From assembly GCF_000344805.1 (NCBI RefSeq), contig NC_020453.1, forward strand, positions 4,497,001 through 4,561,000: a stretch of 64,000 nt of DNA, given 5' to 3'. The position numbers and the translations under genes were made by a program. This document shows positions 46,152-55,373 of this stretch, in pieces. This stretch comes from Bradyrhizobium oligotrophicum S58 (GTDB taxonomy: Bacteria > Pseudomonadota > Alphaproteobacteria > Rhizobiales > Xanthobacteraceae). The first letter of the stretch is position 1, and the number at the start of each line of letters is the position of its first letter. The notes beneath the pieces are model-generated. The model made no database searches, was not told the origin of the DNA, and was given only the letters and a program-made list of their open reading frames with translations.

Positions 46152-47630
46152 ATGACCAGCTCCGCCGAGCTGGCGGCCGCCCCAGCCGCCTCCGACTCCA
46201 TGTGGCACAAATTCGCCGTCGCGTTCGGCCTTCTCTGGCTCGCCGACGTCTTGTTCTACGACCAGACTCTCGGCCTCTCCCTGCCGATTTTTGCCGGTGT
46301 GCTGGCGGCCATCAGCGGCATGGTCAACCACGCCAGGATCGACCAACAGCGGTCAATGCTCGCGGCCGTCATCCTCATCGCAGGTCTGATACCCGCGATC
46401 GAGGACTTGAGCCTGCTGTCGTTCTTGATCGTCGTCTTCACGACGATGTCGGCCATTGCCCTGTCGACCAAGCCGGACGCCTTCGGACTTCACCTCCCGC
46501 TGACGGCAGCGCGACAACTGCTTCTGATCGGGCCATTCAGGCTGATACCCGACACCATCGCCACGCTGCGCGCCAATGATTTTATGCGCGTTCTGCTCAC
46601 CTGGAGTATCCCCCTGGCGCTGGGCTTCGTGTTCATTCTCCTGTTCGCCGCAGCCAACCCGGTGATGGAGCAGTGGCTCGATCAACTCCGTCCTCAAAGC
46701 ATCGCATCGACGCTGAGCATCGGCCGTCCAATCTTCTGGATCGTGATGCTGTCCCTGATCTGGCCGTTCATCAATCTGCGCTGGCGCCCGCGATCGTCGA
46801 CGCCGAGTCCATCGATCGACCTCGAGGCGGATCCGGCCCCATCGGTTCTGGCACCGCTGCTCGGTCCGCAGACCGTCGTCCGCTCGCTGATCCTGTTCAA
46901 CCTGCTGTTCGCCATCCAGACCACGCTCGACGGCATGTACCTGTGGGGACATGCGGCCCTTCCCAATGGAATGACCTACGCTACGTACGCCCACCGGGGC
47001 GCCTATCCGCTGATCGTCACGGCGCTGCTGGCAGCCGCTTTCGTGATCATCGCTGTCCGATCCGGAGAGACGGAGGACGAGCCGCGGCTCGTCCGCCCGC
47101 TGGTCTATCTGTGGGTCGGGCAGAACGTGCTTCTGGTGCTGTCCTCGATCCAGCGGGTGCACATCTACATCGAGAGCTACCTCCTGACAGGATGGCGCAT
47201 CGCGGCTCTGATATGGATGACGCTCGTCGCCGTGGGGCTGATCCTGATCGTCGTCCGGATCGCGCTGGAAAAGCCCAATTCATGGCTCGTCCGCACGAAC
47301 CTGATCGCGCTCGCAGTGACGCTCTATGGCTGCGCGCTCGTCAATTTCCCTGCGCTGATCGCAGACTACAACGTCGCCAATAGTCGGAGGACAGTCCTGA
47401 ACCGGACCGACATCGATATTGATTATCTGCGGACGCTCGGTCCGCAGGCCATGCCGGCGCTTCGTCGGGCCCTCATGCTGTCACCCTACGACGCTGAACT
47501 GGCCCGGGCCCATAACGGGCTGCTGGACCGGCAAATGAGCGACATGGCGTCCTGGCGCTCCTGGAGCTTTCGCGGCTGGCGCTTGCAGCGCTATCTCGAT
47601 ACACATCCTCTATCGCAGACCCCGAGCTGA
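46152..47630 (+). CDS. DUF4173/DUF4153-like polytopic membrane protein
   Basis: Inner-membrane protein of 492 residues with about a dozen hydrophobic segments. Family-like stretches: LGFVFILLFAAANPVMEQWLDQL and DGMYLWGHAALPNGMTYATYAHRGAYPLIVTALLA. The soluble C-terminus (NSRRTVLNRTDIDIDYLRTLGPQAMPALRRA) resembles the end of DUF4173 proteins. The biochemical role is unknown. Its TGA overlaps the ATG of a response regulator, so it is coupled to a two-component system and may be its sensor partner or target. The ATG at 46152 is preferred; a longer frame from 46092 is possible. Confidence 0.8.
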   Translation: MTSSAELAAAPAASDSMWHKFAVAFGLLWLADVLFYDQTLGLSLPIFAGVLAAISGMVNHARIDQQRSMLAAVILIAGLIPAIEDLSLLSFLIVVFTTMSAIALSTKPDAFGLHLPLTAARQLLLIGPFRLIPDTIATLRANDFMRVLLTWSIPLALGFVFILLFAAANPVMEQWLDQLRPQSIASTLSIGRPIFWIVMLSLIWPFINLRWRPRSSTPSPSIDLEADPAPSVLAPLLGPQTVVRSLILFNLLFAIQTTLDGMYLWGHAALPNGMTYATYAHRGAYPLIVTALLAAAFVIIAVRSGETEDEPRLVRPLVYLWVGQNVLLVLSSIQRVHIYIESYLLTGWRIAALIWMTLVAVGLILIVVRIALEKPNSWLVRTNLIALAVTLYGCALVNFPALIADYNVANSRRTVLNRTDIDIDYLRTLGPQAMPALRRALMLSPYDAELARAHNGLLDRQMSDMASWRSWSFRGWRLQRYLDTHPLSQTPS

Positions 47631-48355
47631 TGCCTCGCCGCGGAGCAGAACACGTGCCCCCTCGAATCCTCATTGTCGACGATGATCCGCATATCCGCGA
47701 GGTCTTGCGCGTCGCCTTGAGCAAGGCCGGCATGGCCGTGACCGAAGCAGCCGACGGCCGGGCGGCCCTGGTCAGGTTTGCCGAGGACCGGCCCGACCTC
47801 ATCGTGCTCGACGTCGGCATGCCGGAGTTCGACGGCCTCGAGGTCTGCCGGCGCATCCGCCGGACCTCGCAGGTGCCGATCCTGTTTCTATCCGCGCGTG
47901 ACGAGGAGATCGATCGCATCCTCGGTCTCGAGATCGGCGGCGATGACTACGTCACCAAGCCGTTCAGCCCGCGCGAGCTCGTCGCCCGCGTCAACGTCAT
48001 TCTCCGCCGCGTCGTCTCCGGCAGTGTGGACCGTTCCGCCGAGCCGGAGGAGCTGGTTCATGGCAGGCTTCGCCTCGACCCACAGCAGCACACGGCTCGT
48101 TTCGGCGACATGCAGCTCGCGCTCACGGCGCTGGAATTCAGCATCGTGCGCACGCTGATGACGCGCCCCGCGGTCGTGTTCAGCCGCGAGCAGATCATGA
48201 CCGCGGCCTATCAGCTCAACATCCAGGTCTCGGACCGGACCATCGACAGCCACATCCGCAACATCCGCGCCAAGCTCGCGGCCGCGCATTGCGAGGACGC
48301 CATCGAGACCGTCCATGGTGTCGGCTTCCGGCTCGGCCGCTGCGGCACACCATGA
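47630..48355 (+). CDS. OmpR-family response regulator (CreB-like)
   Basis: DNA-binding response regulator of 241 residues. Receiver domain about 13-125 with DDDP, phospho-acceptor in IVLDVGMPEFDG, the conserved Ser in LFLSARD and Lys in YVTKPFSPRE. Winged-helix domain about 140-235 (LTALEFSIVRTLMTRPAVVFSREQIM, DRTIDSHIRNIRAKL, VHGVGFRL). It overlaps the membrane-protein gene at its start and the kinase gene at its end. It is probably phosphorylated by the kinase that follows. The first nine residues (MPRRGAEHV) may be a non-native extension. Confidence 0.92.
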   Translation: MPRRGAEHVPPRILIVDDDPHIREVLRVALSKAGMAVTEAADGRAALVRFAEDRPDLIVLDVGMPEFDGLEVCRRIRRTSQVPILFLSARDEEIDRILGLEIGGDDYVTKPFSPRELVARVNVILRRVVSGSVDRSAEPEELVHGRLRLDPQQHTARFGDMQLALTALEFSIVRTLMTRPAVVFSREQIMTAAYQLNIQVSDRTIDSHIRNIRAKLAAAHCEDAIETVHGVGFRLGRCGTP

Positions 48356-49977
48356 TCGCGCCCAAGCCCAAGAAGAAGTGGCGACCGTCGCTGGGTCAGA
48401 TCGTGTTCGGCGTCCTGACGCTGGTGGCCTGTCTTCCACTCGTCGGGCTGTTCTTCTTTCGCATCTATGACAACCAGCTGATCCGCCAGACCCAGGCCGA
48501 GCTGATCGCGCAGAGTCGCGTGATGGCTGCCGTGTTCGCCGAGGAGGTCAACGCGCGCCTCGCATCCGGCATTCCGCTCGGTGCCGAGATCCCGCCCGAG
48601 GCACGGCCGGACTCCTTGGACGAGGTGACGCCGATCCGCCCCCTGCTCGATCTGCTCGGCAACGACCTGTTCGTTCGCCGTCCCGATGCCCGCGAGGCGG
48701 TCCAGCCTGCCGACCCTGCCTATGTCGCGATCGGCGCGCGACTGCTGCCGGTCATCCGCGAGACCCAGAAGGTGACCCTGGCAGGATTTCGCGTGCTCGA
48801 TCCGCAGGGCGTGGTGATCGCCGGCCGCGACGAAATGGGCAAGTCACTTGCTCATATCGAGGAGGTCGCGGCTGCGTTGAAGGGCAGATACAGCGCGGCG
48901 CTGCGCATCCGCATTCCCGACAAGGCGCCGCCGCCGATCTATTCGATCAGCCGGGGTGTCGGCGTCCACGTCTTCTCGGCGATGCCGGTGATCGTCAATG
49001 ATCACGTCGCCGGGATCATCTACACCTCGCGGACGCCGCGGAATATTTTCGAGCATCTCTACCTGGAGCGCGGCAAATTCGTCGCCGCGGGCTCGACCAT
49101 CATTCTCATGACGCTGCTCGCCGGGTTCATCGTGGCACGAACGATCACGCGGCCGATGCGCGAACTGGTCGATCGCGCCGGCAGGATCGGCCGCAATGAT
49201 CCTGCGGGCTTTCGTCCGCTTGCCCATTACGGCACCCGCGACTTCGCCGAGCTGGCCGAGCACTTCTTCGCCATGGCCGAGCAATTGGCGCGGCGCTCGA
49301 TCTACATCAGAAACTTTTCCTCCCATCTGACGCATGAGCTCAAATCGCCGCTGACCTCGATCAAGGGCGCCGCAGAGCTGCTGCTGGACTCCCTGCATGC
49401 GTCCTCAGGTCATCTCACCCGTGCCGAGCAGGAAAAGTTTCTCGCCAACATTCTCGGCGATGCCGATAGGCTCGAGCGGATGGCCCAGCGCCTGCGCGAG
49501 CTCGCCCGTGCCGAAGCAGTGCTGCAGACTGACTTGAGCTACCTAGCAGAGGTGCTCGAGCCGCTGCGCGAGCGGTTTCCGACGGCGCAGATCGAAGCCA
49601 AGGGCGCTCTGGAGCGCCCGATCAAGCTGTCGAGCGAGACCCTTCTGATCGTCCTCACGCACCTCGCCGACAATGCCGTGCGCCATGGAGCCCGGACGAT
49701 CAGCCTCGAAACGGAGGATCTTTCGGATCAGTTGATCCTCAGGGTGAGCAACGATGGCAATCCCATCTCCGCCGCCAACCGCGAGCGGATCTTCGACGCC
49801 TTCTTCACCACGCGGCGCGACAGCGGCGGCACCGGGATGGGACTGGCGATCGTGCGCGCCATCATGATGAGCCATGGCGGCGAGATCGATCTTCTGCCGA
49901 CGGAGCTCGAGGTCCGTTTCGAGCTGCGCCTCCCCGTCGCAGACGGCGCGGCACCGGGCCGCACACACCTCAAATAG
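48352..49977 (+). CDS. Membrane sensor histidine kinase (CreC-like)
   Basis: Sensor kinase of 541 residues. First membrane helix about residues 17-38 (IVFGVLTLVACLPLVGLFFF). A periplasmic sensor region of about 200 residues follows, then a second helix (GSTIILMTLLAGFIVARTI), HAMP, HisKA with H in SHLTHELKSPLTSIKG, and HATPase (LTHLADNAVRHGA, GTGMGLAIVRAI). The DxGxG motif is replaced by NDGNPIS, as in some CreC/RstB relatives. The ATG overlaps the regulator stop by four bases (ATGA). Cognate partner: the preceding OmpR-type regulator. Signal unknown. Confidence 0.92.
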   Translation: MIAPKPKKKWRPSLGQIVFGVLTLVACLPLVGLFFFRIYDNQLIRQTQAELIAQSRVMAAVFAEEVNARLASGIPLGAEIPPEARPDSLDEVTPIRPLLDLLGNDLFVRRPDAREAVQPADPAYVAIGARLLPVIRETQKVTLAGFRVLDPQGVVIAGRDEMGKSLAHIEEVAAALKGRYSAALRIRIPDKAPPPIYSISRGVGVHVFSAMPVIVNDHVAGIIYTSRTPRNIFEHLYLERGKFVAAGSTIILMTLLAGFIVARTITRPMRELVDRAGRIGRNDPAGFRPLAHYGTRDFAELAEHFFAMAEQLARRSIYIRNFSSHLTHELKSPLTSIKGAAELLLDSLHASSGHLTRAEQEKFLANILGDADRLERMAQRLRELARAEAVLQTDLSYLAEVLEPLRERFPTAQIEAKGALERPIKLSSETLLIVLTHLADNAVRHGARTISLETEDLSDQLILRVSNDGNPISAANRERIFDAFFTTRRDSGGTGMGLAIVRAIMMSHGGEIDLLPTELEVRFELRLPVADGAAPGRTHLK

Positions 49978-50298
49978 AATCGAATTTACCACCGTCCTCC
50001 AGGGTTGCGGATCCTACATGATCTCCCTGTGGACGGCGGCCGACGTCCTGGGCCCTGATGCAGGTCCGTCGGTCCGGCGACGGCAAGCAATTGCCCAAAC
50101 GCGACGCCTGCCGAAGTCCAGACGTCCTGCCGACCGTTCGTATACAAGCGATCTGTTCTCCTGCGGCGGTCGCGGCGCCATTGCGGCTGCGACCGTACGG
50201 CCGCGCAATTGGGAATGACTTGGCAGGATGATCCGCGTAAGCTCAAGGGCTATTGCACCTTCGGCCAGCCTTGCCGCTGCGTCCTTCGGGAGACCTTG
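49978..50298. other. Intergenic region upstream of the peptide ABC operon
   Basis: No gene. It contains the partial palindrome TTCGTATACAAG at 50137-50148 with core GTATAC, similar to operators of GntR-family regulators (TTGTATACAA type), about 150 bases upstream of the binding-protein ATG. No GntR gene is in the window, so this is tentative. Confidence 0.35.
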
Positions 50299-51915
50299 AT
50301 GAATTCGAGCCGTTTCGAGATCAATCGCCGCACCGCCCTCCTGACCTCCGCCGCGATTGCAGCCAATGTCCTCAACCCGTTCCGCGCTTTCGCTCAGGAG
50401 ACGCCGCGCAAGGGCGGGGTGTTCAACGTGCATTACGGCGCCGAGCAGCGGCAGCTCAATCCGAGCCTGCAGGCCTCGACCGGCGTCTACATCATCGGCG
50501 GCAAGATCCAGGAGAACCTCGTCGACCTCGATGCCGACGGCCAGCCTGTCGGCGTGCTTGCCGAGAGCTGGGAGGCCACTCCCGACGGCAAGACCATCAC
50601 CTTCAAATTGCGCAAGGGCGTTACGTGGCATGACGGCAAGCCGTTCACGTCCGAAGACGTCGCTTTCACCGCGATGAACATGTGGAAGAAGATCCTCAAC
50701 TACGGATCGACGCTGCAGCTGTTCCTGACATCGGTCGATACGCCGGATCCGCAGACCGCGATCTTCCGCTACGAGCGTCCGATGCCGCTCAACCTGTTGC
50801 TCCGCGCTCTGCCCGATCTCGGCTATGTCTCGGCAAAGCACCTCTATGAGAGCGGCGACATCCGCCAGAACCCGGCGAACCTCGCGCCCGTTGGCACCGG
50901 TCCCTTCAAGTTCGTGAAATACGAGCGCGGCCAGTACATCATCGCCGAGCGTAACGCGGACTACTGGCGTTCCAACGCGCCCTATCTCGACCGCATCGTC
51001 TGGAAAGTCATCACCGATCGCGCCGCCGCGGCCGCTCAGCTCGAAGCCGGCGATCTGCACTACAGTCCGTTCTCCGGACTGACCATCTCGGACATGGCGC
51101 GGCTCGGCAAGGACAAGCGCTTCATCGTCTCGACCAAGGGCAACGAGGGCAACGCGCGCACCAACACGCTCGAGTTCAACGTCCGCCGCAAGGAGCTGGC
51201 GGACGTCAAGGTTCGCCGCGCCATTGCGCACGCGATCAACGTGCCGTTCTTCATCGAGAACTTCCTCGGCGATTTCGCCAAGCTCGGCACCGGACCGATC
51301 CCCTCCACATCGACGGACTTCTATCCCGGCGCGAACACGCCGCAATACCCCTACGACAAGGCCAAGGCGGCGGCGCTGCTGGATGAGGCCGGTTACAAGC
51401 CGGGCGCCGGCGGCACCCGCTTCTCGCTGAAGCTGCTGCCCGCACCATGGGGCGAGGACATCTCGTTGTGGTCGACCTTCATCCAGCAGTCGCTCGGCGA
51501 GGTTGGCATCGCGATCGAGATCGTGCGCAATGATGGCGGCGGCTTCCTGAAGCAGGTCTATGACGAGCACGCCTTCGACCTCGCGACCGGTTGGCACCAG
51601 TACCGCAACGACCCCGCGGTCTCGACGACGGTCTGGTACCGCTCCGGCCAGCCGAAGGGCGCGCCGTGGACCAACCAGTGGGGCTGGGACGACGGCAAGA
51701 TCGACAAGATCATCGACGACGCCGCAACCGAGGTCGATCCGGCCAAGCGCAAGGCGCTCTATGCCGACTTCGTCCGCGAAGCGAATACCGAACTGCCGGT
51801 GTGGATGCCGATCGAGCAGATCTTCGTCACCGTGATCACGGCGAAGGCCCGCAACCATTCCAACACGCCGCGTTGGGGATCATCGAGCTGGCACGATCTC
51901 TGGCTTTCCGCCTGA
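50299..51915 (+). CDS. Peptide/opine-type ABC transporter substrate-binding protein (SBP family 5)
   Basis: Periplasmic binding protein of 538 residues. The N-terminus is a twin-arginine signal: MNSSRFEINRRTALLTSAAI, then AANVLNPFRAFA. The family 5 fold shows TFKLRKGVTWHDGKPFTSEDVAFT, GTGPFKFVKYERGQYI and RRAIAHAINVPFFIENF, and LDEAGYKPGAGGTRFSLKL. Ligand could be di/oligopeptides, opines or similar compounds. The ATG at 50299 with GGGAGA before it is preferred to a longer frame. First gene of a four-gene importer. Confidence 0.92.
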   Translation: MNSSRFEINRRTALLTSAAIAANVLNPFRAFAQETPRKGGVFNVHYGAEQRQLNPSLQASTGVYIIGGKIQENLVDLDADGQPVGVLAESWEATPDGKTITFKLRKGVTWHDGKPFTSEDVAFTAMNMWKKILNYGSTLQLFLTSVDTPDPQTAIFRYERPMPLNLLLRALPDLGYVSAKHLYESGDIRQNPANLAPVGTGPFKFVKYERGQYIIAERNADYWRSNAPYLDRIVWKVITDRAAAAAQLEAGDLHYSPFSGLTISDMARLGKDKRFIVSTKGNEGNARTNTLEFNVRRKELADVKVRRAIAHAINVPFFIENFLGDFAKLGTGPIPSTSTDFYPGANTPQYPYDKAKAAALLDEAGYKPGAGGTRFSLKLLPAPWGEDISLWSTFIQQSLGEVGIAIEIVRNDGGGFLKQVYDEHAFDLATGWHQYRNDPAVSTTVWYRSGQPKGAPWTNQWGWDDGKIDKIIDDAATEVDPAKRKALYADFVREANTELPVWMPIEQIFVTVITAKARNHSNTPRWGSSSWHDLWLSA

Positions 51916-51939
51916 GCCAAACTCGGTCAGAATGAGGCC

Positions 51940-52917
51940 ATGCGCATCCTGAGCCTTGCGGGGCGGCGATTAGCCGCCTCCATCCCGACTTTGTTCCTGA
52001 TCCTGATCGGCGTCTTTCTCCTGCTGCAGTTCGCGCCGGGCGATACGGTCGACGCGATGATGGCGCAGATGGGCGGCGGCGATGCCGCGACCGCGCGCGA
52101 GCTACGCCGCTTCTACGGGCTGGACCTCTCGATCCCGATGCAGCTCGCGAACTATTTGTGGCGGCTGGTGCGGCTCGATCTCGGCTTCTCCGCGATCTAT
52201 GGCAAGCCTGTTGCCTCCGTGATCCTGGAACGGCTGCCGCCGACCCTGCTGCTGATGGCCTCTTCGCTGTCGTTTGCGTTCTTCTTCGGCCTCGTCTTCG
52301 GGGTGATCGCCGCGCGCGGCGTCAACCGATGGCCGGATACCTTGATCTCGACATTCGGTCTGATCTTCTACGCCACGCCCTCGTTCTGGTTTGGCCTGAT
52401 GGCGATCGTGGTATTTTCGATCTATCTGCAATGGCTGCCGGCCGGCGGATTCGAGGATATCGGCGCCGTCAGGACCGGCATCTGGCGCGTGCTCGATATC
52501 GCGAGCCATCTCGTACTGCCGTCGCTGACGCTCGGCCTAATCTTTCTGGCCATCTATCTGCGCATCATGCGCGCCTCGATGCTCGAGGTGCTCAACCTCG
52601 ACTACGTGCGTACCGCGCGCGCCAAGGGCCTCGACGAGACCCGCATCATCACCCGCCACGTCCTGCGTAATGCGCTGCTGCCGATGGTCACGCTGATCGG
52701 ATTGCAGGCGGGCACCATGCTTGGCGGCTCGGTCATCGTCGAGACCGTGTTCTCGCTGCCCGGCCTGGGGCGCCTCGCCTACGAGTCCGTCGTTCAGCGT
52801 GATCTCAACACGCTGCTCGGAATCGTCTTCGTCTCGGCGCTGCTGGTGATCCTGGTCAACTTCATCACCGACCTGCTCTACGCGCGGCTCGACCCGCGCA
52901 TCACGGCCGAGAGCTAG
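51940..52917 (+). CDS. ABC permease, DppB type
   Basis: Inner-membrane permease of 325 residues with six predicted helices. Start RRLAASIPTLFLILIGVFLLLQFAPGD, as in DppB/OppB. EAA loop DYVRTARAKGLDETRIITRHVLRNALLPMVTLIG, then LPGLGRLAYESVVQRDLNTLLGIV. It is 24 bases after the binding-protein gene and 3 bases before the second permease. Confidence 0.93.
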   Translation: MRILSLAGRRLAASIPTLFLILIGVFLLLQFAPGDTVDAMMAQMGGGDAATARELRRFYGLDLSIPMQLANYLWRLVRLDLGFSAIYGKPVASVILERLPPTLLLMASSLSFAFFFGLVFGVIAARGVNRWPDTLISTFGLIFYATPSFWFGLMAIVVFSIYLQWLPAGGFEDIGAVRTGIWRVLDIASHLVLPSLTLGLIFLAIYLRIMRASMLEVLNLDYVRTARAKGLDETRIITRHVLRNALLPMVTLIGLQAGTMLGGSVIVETVFSLPGLGRLAYESVVQRDLNTLLGIVFVSALLVILVNFITDLLYARLDPRITAES

Positions 52918-52920
52918 CGC

Positions 52921-53751
52921 ATGGATGCCGTGAAACGCTATTTCCGCAGTCCTGCCGCGGTGCTCGGCCTGATCCTGCTGCTGATCGTCGTCGGCATGGC
53001 GATCAGCGCCGGCTATCTCTATCCGCGCGATCCGCTCGCGCTCGCCGGCCGGCCCTTGATCTGGCCCTTCGCCAATCCACGCTTCCTGCTCGGCACCGAC
53101 AATTCGGGCCGCGACATCGCGGCTCAGATCTTCCACGGCGCCCGCATCTCGCTCTTGATCGGCGGCGTCGCCACGCTGATCGCGGTTACGATCGGCGTCA
53201 TGGTCGGAGCGCTCGCCGGCTACTACGGCGGATGGATCGACAACATCCTGATGCGAATGACCGAAGCCTTCCAGACCTTGCCGAACTTCGTGCTGCTGCT
53301 GGTGCTGGTCGCGGTGTTCGGCTCGACATTGACGACGGTGACTATCGCGGTCGGCATCGTTTCCTGGCCTGCGCCGGCGCGGCTGACGCGGGCGGAATTC
53401 CTGTCGTTGCGCAGCCGCGAATTCGTCCAGGCCGGCCGCACGCTAGGCATGCGCGACGCACAGCTGATCCTGGGCGAGATCCTGCCGAATGCGCTGCCGC
53501 CCGTCATCGTCTATGCCGGCGTCGTGATGGCGGTCGCCATCCTCCTGGAAAGCGCGCTCGCCTTCCTGCGGCTATCCGACGCCAACGTCGCCTCCTGGGG
53601 CAACCTGATCGGCCTCGGACGCGACGTGCTGCGCGTGCAATGGTACGTCTCGGCCATCCCCGGCGTCGCCATCCTGGTCACCGTGCTCGCGGTGTCGCTG
53701 GTCGGCCAGGGCCTCAATGATGCACTGAACCCGCGGCTGAAGCAGCGATGA
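52921..53751 (+). CDS. ABC permease, DppC type
   Basis: Second permease of the importer, 276 residues. The DppC signature is [53 protein letters not shown]. The EAA loop is [31 protein letters not shown]. The end [19 protein letters not shown] is typical. It overlaps the ATPase gene by four bases (ATGA). Confidence 0.93.
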   Translation: MDAVKRYFRSPAAVLGLILLLIVVGMAISAGYLYPRDPLALAGRPLIWPFANPRFLLGTDNSGRDIAAQIFHGARISLLIGGVATLIAVTIGVMVGALAGYYGGWIDNILMRMTEAFQTLPNFVLLLVLVAVFGSTLTTVTIAVGIVSWPAPARLTRAEFLSLRSREFVQAGRTLGMRDAQLILGEILPNALPPVIVYAGVVMAVAILLESALAFLRLSDANVASWGNLIGLGRDVLRVQWYVSAIPGVAILVTVLAVSLVGQGLNDALNPRLKQR

Positions 53752-55370
53752 GTTCGACAGATCCCATTCTCGACGTCGACCGCCTGAGCGTTCGCCTGCC
53801 CAAGGGCGCCGACCGCACCCACGCGATTTCCGAGGTCTCGCTGTCGATCGCCGAAAACGAGATCGTCTGCATCGTCGGCGAATCCGGCTCCGGCAAGTCG
53901 ATGATGGCCAATGCCATCATGCGGCTGCTGCCGGAGGGCGTGACCACCGACGGCGGGCGCATCCTGTTCTGCGGCCGCGATCTCTGCACCGCCTCGGCCG
54001 CCGAGATGCGCAGCATTCGCGGCGCCGACATCGCGATGGTGTTCCAGGAGCCGATGACCGCGCTCAATCCGCTGCGCACGATCGGCGATCAGATCGGCGA
54101 GGTGCTGGACATTCACACTGATCTTGGCAACGCCGAGATCAGGTCGCGGGTGCTGTCGCTGTTGGCCGACGTCCACATCCCCGATCCTCCACGGGCCGCA
54201 AAAGCCTATCCGCACGAATTGTCCGGCGGCCAGCGCCAGCGCGCGATGATCGCCATGGCCTTGGCGCTCGATCCAAAGCTCCTGATCGCGGACGAGCCGA
54301 CCACCGCGCTCGACGTGACGACGCAGGCGCAGATTCTCAAGCTGATCCGCGAATTGCAGCAGCGGCGCAGGACCGCGGTGCTCTTCATCACCCATGATTT
54401 CGGCGTCGTCGCGGAGATCGCCGACCGCGTCGTCGTGATGCAGCATGGCGTCATCGTCGAGCACGGCCCCGCGATCGACGTGCTGCGCAAGCCGCAGCAC
54501 GCCTACACGCAGCAGCTGATCGCCGCGGTGCCGCCCGTCGCTGCGCCGCCGCCGCGCAAGCTGTCGGAGCAGGCGATTCTTGAGTTGTCCGGTCTCGTCA
54601 AAACCTATCGGACAGGTGGTTTCCTCGGCCGCGGCGAGCGCGTGACACACGCCGTCAAGGACGTCTCGCTCACGCTGCCGAAGGGCGCGACGCTCGGTAT
54701 CGTCGGCGAGTCCGGCTCCGGCAAATCCACCCTCGCCCGCTGCATCATTCGCCTGATCGATCCGGACGCCGGATCGGTTCTGCTGGACGGCGAGGACTGG
54801 GCCCGCTTGTCGCGCCGCGCGATCCGGGAGCGAACGCAGCGGATGCAGATGGTGTTCCAGGATCCGTATGCCTCGCTGAACCCGCGTCGCAAGGCGGTCG
54901 AGCTCGTGGCCCAGGGGCCGATCGTGCATGGCACGCCCCGCGACCAGGCGCTGACGGAGGCGCGCGACCTGTTCAGCCTGGTGGGTCTCGACCCCTCCGC
55001 TGCCGATCGCTTCCCGCACGAATTCTCCGGCGGCCAGCGCCAGCGCATCGGCCTGGCGCGCGCCCTCGCGCTGAAGCCTGCCGTGCTGGTCGCGGACGAG
55101 CCGGTATCCGCACTCGACGTCTCGGTGCAGGCGCAGGTCTTGAGGCTGCTCACCGGCCTACGCGAGCGGCTGGGCCTGTCGATCATCTTCATCACGCACG
55201 ACCTGAGGGTCGCGGCGCAGATCTGCGATCTGGTTGCGGTCATGAAGGACGGCGTCGTCGTCGAGCACGGTCTCACGCATGACGTGTTCGGCAGCCCAGA
55301 GCATCCCTACACGCAGGCCCTGCTCGAAGCCATCCCGGGCGGCGATTTCGCCCGGACGGCGCATGCTTGA
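53748..55370 (+). CDS. Double ABC ATPase (DppD-DppF fusion) of the peptide importer
   Basis: Single polypeptide of 540 residues holding both ATPase modules. Module 1: Walker [12 protein letters not shown] loop [11 protein letters not shown], signature [10 protein letters not shown], Walker [14 protein letters not shown]. Module 2 from about residue 280: [46 protein letters not shown]. Both active sites look intact. Fused DppDF proteins are frequent in rhizobia. Last gene of the importer operon; the stop is 3 bases from the stop of the convergent oxidoreductase. Confidence 0.94.
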   Translation: MSSTDPILDVDRLSVRLPKGADRTHAISEVSLSIAENEIVCIVGESGSGKSMMANAIMRLLPEGVTTDGGRILFCGRDLCTASAAEMRSIRGADIAMVFQEPMTALNPLRTIGDQIGEVLDIHTDLGNAEIRSRVLSLLADVHIPDPPRAAKAYPHELSGGQRQRAMIAMALALDPKLLIADEPTTALDVTTQAQILKLIRELQQRRRTAVLFITHDFGVVAEIADRVVVMQHGVIVEHGPAIDVLRKPQHAYTQQLIAAVPPVAAPPPRKLSEQAILELSGLVKTYRTGGFLGRGERVTHAVKDVSLTLPKGATLGIVGESGSGKSTLARCIIRLIDPDAGSVLLDGEDWARLSRRAIRERTQRMQMVFQDPYASLNPRRKAVELVAQGPIVHGTPRDQALTEARDLFSLVGLDPSAADRFPHEFSGGQRQRIGLARALALKPAVLVADEPVSALDVSVQAQVLRLLTGLRERLGLSIIFITHDLRVAAQICDLVAVMKDGVVVEHGLTHDVFGSPEHPYTQALLEAIPGGDFARTAHA

Positions 55371-55373
55371 TCC

